A stretch of DNA of 64,000 nucleotides from Anthopleura xanthogrammica (Eukaryota > Cnidaria > Anthozoa > Actiniaria > Actiniidae): NCBI GenBank assembly GCA_964019055.1, contig OZ025209.1, positions 15,186,867-15,250,866 of the forward strand, read 5' to 3'. Under the pieces are notes generated by a model, which saw only the letters and a program-made list of their open reading frames with translations, was not told where the DNA came from and did not search any database. This document shows, in pieces, positions 1 through 12,700 of this stretch. Both the position numbers and the translations under genes were made by a program. The first letter of the stretch is position 1. Each line of letters begins with the position of its first letter.

Positions 1-1044
1 TGCTTTTCATACTGAAGTTCCTTAGATGACCTATCACTATCCCCCTGAGGAGGTCTTTTGAACACACCCACAATACCAGGTGGAGTAACGGTTGATGATA
101 TCCTCTGCATTACATTTGAATCAACTGGCATCAAAAGTCTTTGATCTATCGCTAATGGAAGTTTTTCAAGAAGTCTTTTATCTGAGAAGAATATGTTTAC
201 AGCCTCAGCCTTGGAAAATAGTGCATCTTTGATAAGCCTCCATCCTTCTAGGAGAATTTTTTCGTGTTTTTCTCTGTATTTTCTTTCCTTTAGTGAGATA
301 GCTAACCTTTATTTCAAGATAAGAAAAAAATGTTTTGGCATGTGGTCATAGAATAAGTTCCAAGTTAGAAAAAGGCCTTAATCAGGAGTCTGTAGTTCAA
401 AAACAGTGGGATGCAAGCCGTCAACAACGAGAAGAAGAAAAATTGAAAACAGACTACAGTATTCCCAGACCTTCTCATTTTCTACTTTCTTGATGAAGTG
501 GGTAGCTCCACTGACCAAACTAAGAAGAAGGCTTAGAATTTCAAAAGTGGCCTTGAAACATGGGCATTCCAGCTTTTGGTATTCTTAGTATTCTTGGTAT
601 TCTTGTGTGTCGATCCACAGGCAACCCATTAGGTAACATTTTGTATTTCTTGTAAATAATAATTTCATATACTACTCTACCACTCATTCTCAGTTGCTAC
701 AATACAAGTTTCAAGTAAATAACAATGGCATTAATTTCGATTATAAATGGCTGCAATCGTTTGCTGTTGTTTTGATTTTTCTTAATTACAGAAACTTAGT
801 CTGGGTTCCCTGTGGTTCGATCATTTCAATGTCTGAGTTTCTTTGCTTTCCTGAAATAAAATTGAATTAAAGGTTAGTAGAAAACGTACTTGATTCTTGG
901 ACTTCGTTTTTCTGTTGACAAACTCCATGATTCAGCTTCCCTGAGTTCTGGATTTCTGCTGAAATATCTTATTTGGATCGATGGAATCCATACGAAAAGA
1001 TGTCTAGAAACTCGTTGTGCAAAACAGATTTTTAAAACACCCAT
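1..1044 (-). CDS. MRM3: MRM3-like mitochondrial rRNA 2'-O-methyltransferase, 5' part
   Basis: Two coding exons are visible: 1044-890, then 306 running off the window at base 1. The first begins at the ATG at 1044-1042, has an in-frame stop upstream, and encodes a basic, acid-free leader with R10, R14 and an RYFS motif, as expected of a mitochondrial presequence. Its donor at 889-888 leaves phase 2, which matches the acceptor before 306. The second exon reads REKHEKILLEGWRLIKDAL and then TPPGIVGVF, resembling the substrate-binding start of SpoU/TrmH-family MRM3, which 2'-O-methylates 16S rRNA of the mitochondrial large ribosomal subunit. The SPOUT catalytic domain lies outside the window. Family call is from recall of human MRM3; the exon join is inferred from phase and alignment length. 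Confidence 0.88.
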
Positions 1045-1368
1045 TCTCGTATTTAAATTGACCTGTTGATACTATTTACGATAGGGAGGTGAAGAGCAGC
1101 ATATTCTTTCCACTTCTTCGAATCCAAAACGATATATTTTTGGGGAAAAATCGAAAGTTTTTAACATTTAACGATATCGACCAGGCGTTCGAGCGTTTTA
1201 AGACCGCGCGTAGACTGGCACTATAATGTGCCCGCTATGGCAAAACAAGTAGAATCCAGCGGTTTACAACGAAGACTTGAAATTCGACGGAAATGTTCTA
1301 AAATTAGTCAAATTTAACCGTATTTTTTTAAGAATTCAAATGGATGTTACAGCTATTTGACTAGCAGG
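1045..1368. promoter_or_regulatory. Bidirectional promoter interval MRM3/DEPDC5
   Basis: These 324 bp separate two opposed start codons, so both 5' UTRs and promoters must fit here unless there are upstream noncoding exons. The middle has CpG-containing stretches (around 1185-1265). I see no convincing TATA box. A six-codon upstream ORF for DEPDC5 lies at 1340-1360. Confidence 0.6.
1340..1360 (+). promoter_or_regulatory. Short upstream ORF in DEPDC5 leader
   Basis: ATG at 1340 opens a six-codon frame (MDVTAI) that stops at 1358-1360, eight bases before the DEPDC5 ATG and in another frame. It would act only if transcription starts upstream of 1340. Confidence 0.4.
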
Positions 1369-4300
1369 ATGAAGCTTTTCAAGCTTTGGGTTCATCAGCA
1401 TACCTTCAGTGAGGACGACCTGATCATCAATCCCAAGGAATTCCCTGATGGAAGTGTTGGGGATGTGTTGGAGATCTACCATCCTGAGGACCAAGGGTCT
1501 GGAAGACTTTTGTTACAGATCAACTCTATTAATAGTGATTTCCAGCAGAAAGATACTGTCAGTATTGAGCAGTCTGTCGCTAACTTGTTTCAGCTGCGTA
1601 CCTATTCAAATGTTAACGTGAAAAAGGTATTTTGTGTTATGATTTGCTGGAATTCTTTGGGTGCAACCACATGACTCAAAATCCCTTGTAATATAAATAA
1701 CAATGAACAGTCCCTTGTTGGTTGATCTAACAAGAGAAGCTAATGAGGAATGCTTCGTATAGTCAACTAACATGGCGCCTAGTGACGTAACAGTCACCCC
1801 CTTCACAGTTCTCTGCACCATCTTGAAAAGTTGGCGTGCCTATTTGCATCGAAGCGAGACATGAGGTGACCTTACAATGATAGAGACCTTTTTTAACACC
1901 TTGGACAATCATTCACATGTCTCTATTTTTGCAAGCTCACTGTTCATCTCGCTTCAATGCAAAGGCACGGCAGAACATGGCACAGGGAAAGGGACTATTA
2001 TAGCTATACATATAACTGTTTTCATTGGAGTACAACCTGCAAAGTAATTTATATCTCCAGCATTTCGATGGCTGTGATCAGACAAAGGACTAAACTAGAA
2101 AAATTACATTTTTTAGAGAGATTTGGACTGAATTAAAGATTTCTCTCACAAATTTTTCTAGTTTAAGTCCTTGATTGATGGCCGTAGAAATGCTAGCTGG
2201 CAAACAAGACATCAAACTTCACAGGCCGCACTTCAACGGAAATAGTTATAACTTTAATGAGAACCAATCAAAATGTAGAATAAAAACAATGCATTCAAAC
2301 TTTGGGTGGTTGAGCCAATCAGAAACTTGGACAGCATGAGTTGTTTACATGTTTACAGGGCTCAAAATAATGGCCATTCTGGCATATGATATTTTATATT
2401 ATTTTTTTTCTAATGTGAATTGTCAACATGCCCATTCAAAACCGTATTTGACCGGTCAAGTACTAAATTTGGCCGGACATGGACCGTTGAGTGGCCGTTA
2501 TTTTGAGGCCTGGTTTATACATGCTTGTCTTTTTCTCGTATGGGGGAATCAGAATATATAATTTTGTTACATCAGATGAATACGATGTTGAAATGCTATT
2601 GTCTTTGATGGTCTGTGATTGGCTTGACTACCCAAAGTTGGAATGCATTGTTTTCGTTCAACATTTTGATTGGTCCTTGTTGTCTAAGTAGCCCCAGTTA
2701 TAGTACTGTAGTTAATTGCACTGTAATGAGAAGAAAAAAATGAGTATTGCTCTATAAATTTATTTTTTATTTCAATGTTTTATAGGTGGATCCTGATGAA
2801 GTTAGTGTAGACTTAGTTGATGTTCTGGTTAAGGACCAATACCTCAGTAGGAATGATATGTGGAGGCTGGCCAAGGCACTGGTCGGCAAGTGTGTCTATG
2901 TCTCCAAGAAAGTCTCTTTTTCTGGTATCAGAGGACAAATCAATGAACTATGGAAAAAAGGAGAACAGAAAGCATGTGGAGTGATATCTAAGGATACAAG
3001 GGTTGGTAGATATATATGAGATTGTAGAGTGCAAACAATATATCCGTGAAATACAAATTACTAAATAGTACAAAATAGTGCTAATTAAACAATAGAAAAC
3101 AATAGAATTTGCTTGAAATAGTACTATTTAGTATAACTAATGTTTCACGGATATACTGTTTGTACTCTATGCATGCAGGGCTTCAAATAAGAGCTGGTCA
3201 ATGGATGATTTCTGGCCAGAATTGGAACTTGTCTGGTTAAATCAAATCTTTGCCTTACCAGTCTTTTTGGCCAGTATGAACCTTGAACCAGAAATGAATT
3301 ATGACCAAGCTAAAACTAATTTGACCAGTTATCATGACCAATTGATGACTGACAATCCATTATTTCAAGCTCTGGTATACCTTCAACATAATGTAACTTA
3401 AGCATATGAGTCCATTTTCTATAAATGGGCTACCTGTGGAGAGTATTTGGAAAGGTTGTTTTAGGTATGATACACATGTAGTAATTATGAACTGCTCTTT
3501 ATTTATGGCTTGTCATCTGATAAAGCATCTCAAGATTAGTAAGTCTGGCAAATTTGAAGGTGTTTCATTCCAGTCCCTTGCTCGTTTTCAAAATGGCCAA
3601 TTAGTGTTGCTTGAAAAAAAAAAAGGTATCATCCCTTAAAATCCACCTACATGAAGCCCCCACCTCTAACTAATCATAAATGATCCCCCTTAAACAAATA
3701 ATTACTAGATAAAAATTTCACACTGTTTTGCATATTTTTGGTTTGTTTGTAACTTTTATTTTGAACTTTAAAACAGGTCGTGTTTCGTTCCCTGGCAGCT
3801 GAGATCTTCCTCTTCATTCAAATGAGTCAAGAGATGTGGGACTTTGAATTCAATGGTGACTTGTATTTTGAAAAAGTCATCAATGGATTTCTGTATGAAT
3901 TGTTTACCAAATGGAAAGAGGTTAAAGCTAACCATGAAGTCACGATTGTGCTCTTCTCCAGGACGTTTTATGACTGCATATCTGAAGGTAATTTGCCTAA
4001 CTCAAACTTGGCAGTAATCAACTCATCAAAAATATTTTTGTTTTGTTTTGCCAAGTGAAGTTTATTAATTTAGTAGCAATATTGACAACTGAGTGGTTTT
4101 TTTTTATTAGGGTTTGATAGTTTCTAGAAGTTGTCTGTGTGACATTTATATCACAAAAGAGTACAGTATTGCTCTAGATGAATTAAGCCAAAAGATTAAA
4201 TTAGAATTTGAAAATTGATTTTTGGAGGGAAGAAACAAGATAATTTTATCCTGAAATCAAACCCTCAATACACAAAAGGATAGACCCTTTCGGCTTGGGC

Positions 4301-7300
4301 GTAATGTTTTCCCATTTCAGACCACCGTCTTGGTGAGAGGCAAGCGCACACGCCGCTATGCCACCCATGCTTCCCAAACACATGTCATTCTCTTGAGAAT
4401 AAGATTCTTTGTTTGAGTTGTATTCATATTCATGTGTCTTCTCATGCACAACTGTTAAACAAAGAAATGATACTCTAAGGAATGACATGTGGTCTAGATA
4501 GTTAAAAGGATCTATTGCAGCATCTGTACAGCAAACCTCACTTTTGAAGTTAATACCATAAGGGTGTTACATTTCGTGTAGAGACTAAACTCATAATTCC
4601 TATTCATGTGAATTCTTAGATGACTTTCCACTTGAGAAAAGAAGGAGCATTCTTCAAGATCCTTACGGTCGATTCTATGAAGACTTCTACCAGGTACTGG
4701 TCCACGAGGAGAGGAGAGATGACTGGCTACCTGTTCTGGTCACACTCAAGTACCACTTCAATCAGTACCCCAAGTATATTAACTGCTGTCAGGATATCCC
4801 TGGAATGCCTACAGGAAACAACTCTTCAGCTTTCGAGGGGAACTTCCTGGAAGCAATCAACCTAACGATGAATAGTAAGTCCTCTACATACTGTCCAAAA
4901 AAAAAGAAGAAAAGAAAACTGCAAAAATATTTTGAATTCAGAAGCCATTTTTGATGTGGGTTTTTTTGCAATTAAATGATGTCAAAATTTAAAGTATGAA
5001 TAAACATTCCATTAACTAGTATGCACTTTTTTCTTTAGTTTTTGAGAAGCATCATTTGGATCGTAATTTTGACCGCACAGGTCAAACTATTGTCATGGTA
5101 ACCCCAGGACCGGGTGTCTTTGAAGTGGACCGCACACTGAACAGCATCACTAAACAGCGTATGGTTGATAGTGGTAAGGGCTTTTGTTCCACTCCACTCC
5201 ACTCCACTCCACATTCCACTCCACATTCCACTCCACATTCCACTCCACATTCCACTCCACATTCCACTCCACATTCCACTCCACATTCCACTCCACATTC
5301 CACTCCACATTCCACTCCACATTCCACTCCACATTCCACTCCACATTCCACTGCACATTCCACTGCACATTCCACTGCACATTCCACTGCACATTCCACT
5401 GCACATTCCACTCCACATTCCACTCCACATTCCACTGCACATTCCACTGCACATTCCACTGCACATTCCACTCCACATTCCACTCCACATTCCACTCCAC
5501 ATTCCACTCCACATTCCACTCCACATTTCAAATCATTACTGTGTCATTCTCTTGAGAATAAGATTCTTTGAAAGAAATGGTACTCTAGGAAATGACATGG
5601 GAAAACATTTAGATACTAAAGTCTACTGTTCCAAAATGTTTCAGGTGTGGCAGTGGATTTGGTTTGCATGGCAGAGCAGCCGCTACACTCTGTTCCACTG
5701 TTAAAGTTCTACAATAAAGATGGCGATCGCAGGGTCAGCATTGGTGATGATTATAACATCCCACACTGGATGAACCATAGCTTTTATACATCACACAAGG
5801 CCAAGAACAAACATGACTCCTTTCGACCTCGAGTCAAGATACCGGATGTTGTATTGAATTACTTTAATGTGAAACCAGAAGAAAATCCCTACATGAAAGG
5901 TAAACGTTGGTAATGAGGGGTTTTGTGTGAATGAGTAACGATATGACTTTGCAGCCTTACTAAAGCCGTGGCGTATCTTACCGTAGCTGTAAGTAGGTGT
6001 TGTGGTTGGATGAATTACTGGAAGGTAATAGGAAGCCATTTCAGTGTTACGGCATGTTGTACCGTGTGTGTCCTGTACGTCAGTAGGTGCGCGTTGTGGC
6101 TGGATGAATTACTTGAAGGTAATGGAAAGCCAATTCAGATCTTTTCAATTCTTTCAAAGGTTTGCACAAGAATTTCCTTCCAAAAAACGCCAAAGACCAA
6201 CTCGCCCATCAAATCCCAGATTTTATAAACTACGACGAATACGATGCCAATGTGTTTCGCGCTGGAACCTCAGCTAAACCGAAGGCAAAGAACATCGATC
6301 GTGGTAAATCCTCTCGCTCTGCGCCTTCTTTCTCTCGCCCCAACAGCTCGTCAGACCTCGAGAAACTGAACAGGTCACGTGACGATGGGAATGTAATTCG
6401 AGAACATTCCCCACGTGAATCGGTCCACGGTGCTATATCCATACCATCTAGATCGGTAAGTATACCAGTATTATATTAACGCACGGACCGGCATTTACAC
6501 ATTTATATATCAGTATGGCTAAGGGAATCAAGGGTGGCGCGTTAGAGGTAGTACACTCGCCTCTCACCTCTGGGGTCTTGAGTTACAAACCTGGAGCCTG
6601 CTTCGCTTGTGAATAGATTTTGTAAGATCTCTCCCTGGATTCCAGTTTTTCTCCGCGGGTTTTCTCTGGTTCCTCCTTCCACAAACCCAACGCGCTAAAT
6701 TCGAATTTGATTTGTGAGTTACCCGTGCCCTGACTTTGATCAGCCCAGAGGTTGTTTTAGGGTTCGATCTGTGAGTGAGCCATGCCCTGACTTAGATCAG
6801 CCCAGAGGTTGTTTCGGTTTCAATCTGTGAGTTAGCCGTGCCCTGACTTCGGCCAGCTCAGAGGTTGTTTTAGGGTTTGATCTGTGAGTTAGCTATGCAT
6901 CATCCCGGAGGATTTTGACTAGAGTTGTTAATTAGAGAGACTAAACTTATATAACTGTCTCTAGTAAACGATCACAGTGGTATTGACCGAATGGAAAAAA
7001 GGATTATCGACTAAAGGATTTCATTAATTTATTTGATATTCTGAATAACCACGTTCTCTTTCAGCCTGCAAGACACTCGCAAACAGATATAACAACATAT
7101 CGCATCTCAGCGTCGATGGATCACACGATATACTCGCAGTTATCTAAGGGTAAGTTAGGCATATCGTTCTCATACTCAGACATTCCTCTGCATGTCTTTC
7201 TGTCTTTTTATCTAAGGCATTTACTGGCGGAACTGCAGACGTTTCATGTGTCACTTAGTGAATCACAATATCAGCCAAAAAGATTCAGAATTGGCAGCAT

Positions 7301-9704
7301 TTTTGTCGCCAAACGCAAGTAGCATTTCAGCGGTAGGAAACGGGCTAAAGATGAGAAGAAGAAAAAAACCCCATGAAATTGCTGGTTTAGCTAATGGATG
7401 TGGATTTTCATAATTTCTTTGCTGTACAACCCATGCAAAAATATCCGCAAAAGATAAGTGTCCAGAATTTTTTATTGATTGAATTGCAGGTCAGACCCCA
7501 GGCTATCATAACGATGAAGACGATGATGAATTCCGAATTGAAATAGATCAAGTCGTTGTTGGTAGTGCAGGCGCGCCAAGACATTTCCCGGGCTTTCTTT
7601 CCCGTGTTACCCATGATCCTCGACGGACTTTGTTCAATCCCTTCAAACCTCTCGATATCCCCTGCAGGTTGGTGCGTCACGTGACACTCACGTGACAGTT
7701 TGATGTTAATTGATATGTAAATGGATGGAAAAACTTGACTGACTTGATGTCAAGCTTTAAATCGCGTGGTACAACATGTCTTTACAGAAAATGGGATTAC
7801 CAAATGTTTTTACTGTCATAAACACAACGTTTTATCATACATGATGCTTCTACCCGTTTGCAGTCATTCGATATTTTAGTAGGAAGCCACGCCAACGATA
7901 TTACAATAATAAATTATTATAAATATTATTGATCGAGTCTAAATTCTGCCACCTCTCAGAGACGTGAGTTTTGTTAAATGTGGCTTACTATTCATCTCAT
8001 TTTAGTAGAGGATTTTTTTATTATAAGATGCTTTTCTAAACGAAACCAGTAGTTGATGTCTTTTTTTGTATTCCAGATGGACCTGTAATCGGCATCGTTG
8101 GGCGCATTGTTTTCCCAAGGGTCCGGACGGGGAGAGTATCCACAGACACTTCGAGAAGCAGAATGAAAAGAAAGAAGACGATACCCCAAAGAAGGTTGGT
8201 TATATTAACTCTGGTTCTACTCTCCCCCCACCCCATTGCTGTAGAAAGTACAACATGAATGGTGTCTGGCTCAAGTCGACGATATTCCACAAATGTGTTT
8301 AGCTGTTCATGGCTCTGTCTTTGTGCAAATATTTCGAGTAACGTTGCTGGCGGGTGTCACAGGTAGCAACTTTTTTGTGTGGCAAAAAAACGATAAAATA
8401 AAGGAACGCTTATTAACCGGCGCCGAAGAGTCGTCTATCATTGGCTGAGAAGGTCAAGCCATTGCTGGGCAACTTTTCACAACCAAACGATCAGTGGTGT
8501 TAGAGTTTGCTTCTTTAACACCCCAGAATGTGTCGCGCGCAACATTCACAGTAGAAACCCAATTTTGATGTTACTTCAACATACTTTTTCCTTTCCATTC
8601 AGTCAAAAGCTGCCAAAGAAGCTGCCTTAGGTGAAGCTGATACTCGCAAACGCAACTTTACCGATTCACAAGGCAGTAATGACCTCGACGAAGAAGACGA
8701 AGTAGAAGATGCTGACGATGCTGAAGTAGCTAGAATCAGCCTGTCAACTGAGAGCGATGACAGATCTTTTCTTGATTCTCTGAATGAAACGCCAGTACAG
8801 CAAGACGTGCAGACAAGTGGTTCAGTGGAAACTCCTTTGACGCCAGATCGTGGATCATCACTACGTAGGGCTCGTGTTCCGCATCGTACTAGCTCCTATT
8901 ATCATTCTTCAGATAAAGTGGAGCATGATTGGACAGCAGCAATAAAGGTAGGTCAAGTCTTTTAAGGTGCGGTAATACGAGCGACTAAAATGCTGCAACT
9001 TGTCGCGCAACATTCTTTTTCTTCGTTCATTCGTTTTCTTCTTGAATTGAGCTGTTTTGGGAATTACTGCAAGATCTTCTTTCCACGATTGTTCAATCTT
9101 GTCGTAAAACAGACTCCTTTTTTTCCAGACTAGTGTTGATTGGGAGTCTCTAGTCCTACCAGCGTGCCTCCCCCTGACCTCGGAGTACTGCCCAGATATG
9201 AAAACACTAGATAATGACTACCTGGAATTTCATTATGAGCTATGTGTTGGTGATGATGATGAGTATGCTGTGAGCAGACCAAGATCTACTAGTAATCCTG
9301 CAAGGTAGGAGTCCGGGGGATGATGATGATGATGTAGATGATGATGATGATGTAGATGATGATGATGATGATGATTAATGATGATGATGATGAGGGTGTT
9401 AATTAATGATGGTGATGATGACGATGATGATGATGTGACATAGGCTTGGAAGAAATCAAAATAGAATCAGTTAGCACTGGTTTAACAGCACACTTGCTAT
9501 GTAGAATACTTAGAAATTAATCCCAAATTCTTAACATTTGTAATGATAATTCGTACCAACAGAATTGAACAAAGTAGACACCCAATATCTGTACAATCAA
9601 TGATCCTCGAGCTTGTAGCTCAAAGATTATCCAAGGTAGGTAAGAAAAACACAGGAGATGTTCCATATATTAGATGTTAATGTGCCAACCATTTTAACCA
9701 CCAG

Positions 9705-9781
<77 letters not shown>

Positions 9782-12700
9782 TAATTATAATTTATAAAGC
9801 GCAAAATAACATTCATATAGGATCTAATGCGCGCGAAAGTCTCACGTATTAATTTTGTTTTAAAAAAATGTTTTAAAAAAAGTTTTTATTCATAAAATAT
9901 TAATGAGATTTCAAAATTTTCGATAACGAACGTTTCTATTCTATTCTATTTTCTTTCCAGGGTTTCCAGATCCTAACGAACCCTCCCTATCACGAGCGAG
10001 GTCAATCCTTCCCAGCCTTCATTGCACAAGATGACGATTTTGAATCAGAAGAAAGCTTCCTGAGTCTTGGACGTAATATCCACAGACTGAGTGTGATTCC
10101 TAAACGATCACAAATCAACGTCACACGATACCGACCTCGTCACGCGAGACGTGAGCTCAATCCAATTAAATACAGGTATGGACTACTAAAGAAAGATATA
10201 ATACTCAATGGAGAGGGGGTGTTTCCTTTGAGTGGAAATATATACTACTAACTTCAGTGTGCTCACGGTACGACATGCTATAACATTGAAATGGTTTCCC
10301 ATGAGAATGGTTATCGTATAGTTGGAAAACGTACTGACAGTACTGACTTACAGCACATACACAGTACAACATACCGTGACATTGAAATGGTTTCCCATAA
10401 GAATGGTTATCGTATGAGTGGGAAACATACGTTACTGACTTACAGCACGTACACGGTACGACATGCCGTAACATTGAAATGGCTTCCCATAGGAATGGTT
10501 ATCATATGAATGGGAAACATACGGTACTGACTTAAAGCGCGTACACGGTCCGACATGCCGTAACACTGAAACGGCTTCCTATAAGAATGTTTATCGTGTG
10601 AGTGGGAAACGTACGGTACTGTTTTACAGCACATGCGCACGATACGACATGCTGTAACATTTAAATGGCTTCCCATAAGAATGGTTCTCGTATGAAATAC
10701 CTTAAGGTTTAACGGTCGTAATCAAATCTTAACTTTTTGACGCTAGGTATCGTCTGTGGGGTAAACAAGCCAAACAGTATTACTACAAAGAAGCAGAATT
10801 CCAATACGACGAACTGGATAAGTACAATTGGAACTACCTTGATCAGCACATCAGTGGCGACCAAGACTTTACTGAACTGGTGGAGGTAAACAATACTTAA
10901 TGTTTTGGGATATTAGGGGGGGGGGGGGGGGGAGGGGATGAGAAATGAAAGGGATGGAATGGGATGGGAGGAGAGAAAGTTTAGAAACGAAGATACATTG
11001 AAATGCTGAGGTTTGAAGGGATATTGTGGAATGAGACATGATGGGATGAAATGAGATGGCATAGAATTGGTGGATGACATGACACGACAAGGATAAGATG
11101 ATATAAGATGAGATGAAATGGGATTGAATAAGTTGTCATAAATTATGATAAGATGAGATGAGATCGGATGGGGTGGGTTGGGATGACATGAAATGGGATA
11201 AGATGGGGAGTGATAGGATGATGAAGATTAATGGGATAGGATAGGATGAGATGAGATGAGATGAGATAAAATTGTATGAGGAAGAAAGATGTCGCCAGAT
11301 TAATTGTATTAGAACAAGTTGCAATAAAATGGGATGGGTTGAGTGAAATAAGATCATAAAAAGACACTCAAAATCCAATTAAGAAATATCGACAAGTTCA
11401 ACTAAATATAATAAGTTACCTCGTTTTAGTCCCTCCGATACTGGAAGGCTCGTTTCCTGTTGCTTCCCGACACCAACCACAGAAGATACAACTGCGAGGA
11501 GAAAGAAGGAGACAGAAAAAATGCCAACGAGGAAGACTCTCGTATTGAAGGAATTCTAAAGTACCTGGAAATGTTGAATGGGATAAAGAGAAGCAAAGCT
11601 AGAAGGAGACCACTATCTCCCAGTGTAAGTGAAACAAGATCTCTTCATTTAAGTAACAAATGGTAGACTCGCTTTAGACAACGTATGGGATGGGGAAAAA
11701 TTGACTTTGTTGAACCCCGAAAAATCATTTGACTGGTCTAAACAAGGGCATGGCTCACATAGAATTGGAATTTATCGTCTTAATTTTTACGGAGGGTGGA
11801 AAACTTGAAAACGTGGAGAAAATCCACCAAATCTAGGCACAGACGTACAACATGTAACAAACTCCACATACTCACGACACTAGAGAAAAACGTTTGCGCA
11901 TGCGTGCCTTTCAGCACGCTTTCCAAGAATTTACAAGAGTTTCAGTGAGAAAATAAATGCTTGTTTTCTCCGAGTGTACAAAATAATTCGCGGGTATACT
12001 TTTGTGGGAACAAGATACTGTATTAATAAAGGCGATATGAAAGAATGAGCCTTAAGTTTCAAGAACTGACTTTAAGTTTTGGCATTTTGTAAAGTCTATT
12101 CCTCAGGCAAGTGTGAAAGTCAAATTTGCATATTTCTACAATAGCACAAAGACGCTTTTGACTAATTTGCATGCGGACTTAGAGCATGCGCAGACGTTTT
12201 TCACGCGTGTCCATACTCACATTGTGATGCAGAGTCCAGGAATACAACCCCGTGCCCCAGAAGTGAAAAGCACAGCCTCTCTAAAAAAAATCGCAAATAA
12301 TCTAAAGAAAATGCGTGGATTAGTATATCGATATTCTTACTTTTCAGTCGAAAAAAATTTCAAGAAGTCGATCTCGAACACCAGAGCCCAAGAAAGAACA
12401 ACAACAGAACCAACAACAAGATGCGACTGTAAAGAAAGACGAAAGAAGTACTGCTCCTGTAACAGAGAAAGACACAACAGAAAGTCAAGGAACGTCAGAG
12501 AATTCCAGGTACTTTTAAGAATCATTCTAAATTGATCTACTTCATATAATAAGTTGACGATACAGAATTTAACCATTGTTTTATCAGTGAGACAGCAGGA
12601 AGCGGTGCGACAGATGAGTCAGCGGACAGCTCACACGAAGGGATGCTGAACAAGACGTCACCACTTGAGATGATCGCAGACGCAATGCTTGATGAGTCGT

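Noticed and set aside
313..480. Plus-strand frame reading QKQWDASRQQREEEKLKTDYS as an exon
   Set aside because: It lies inside the MRM3 intron on the opposite strand, has no ATG or partner exon, and ends in a stop without a donor.
5035..5704. Long frames on both strands over the intron 5 minisatellite
   Set aside because: They are products of a 12-bp repeat within a well-supported DEPDC5 intron.
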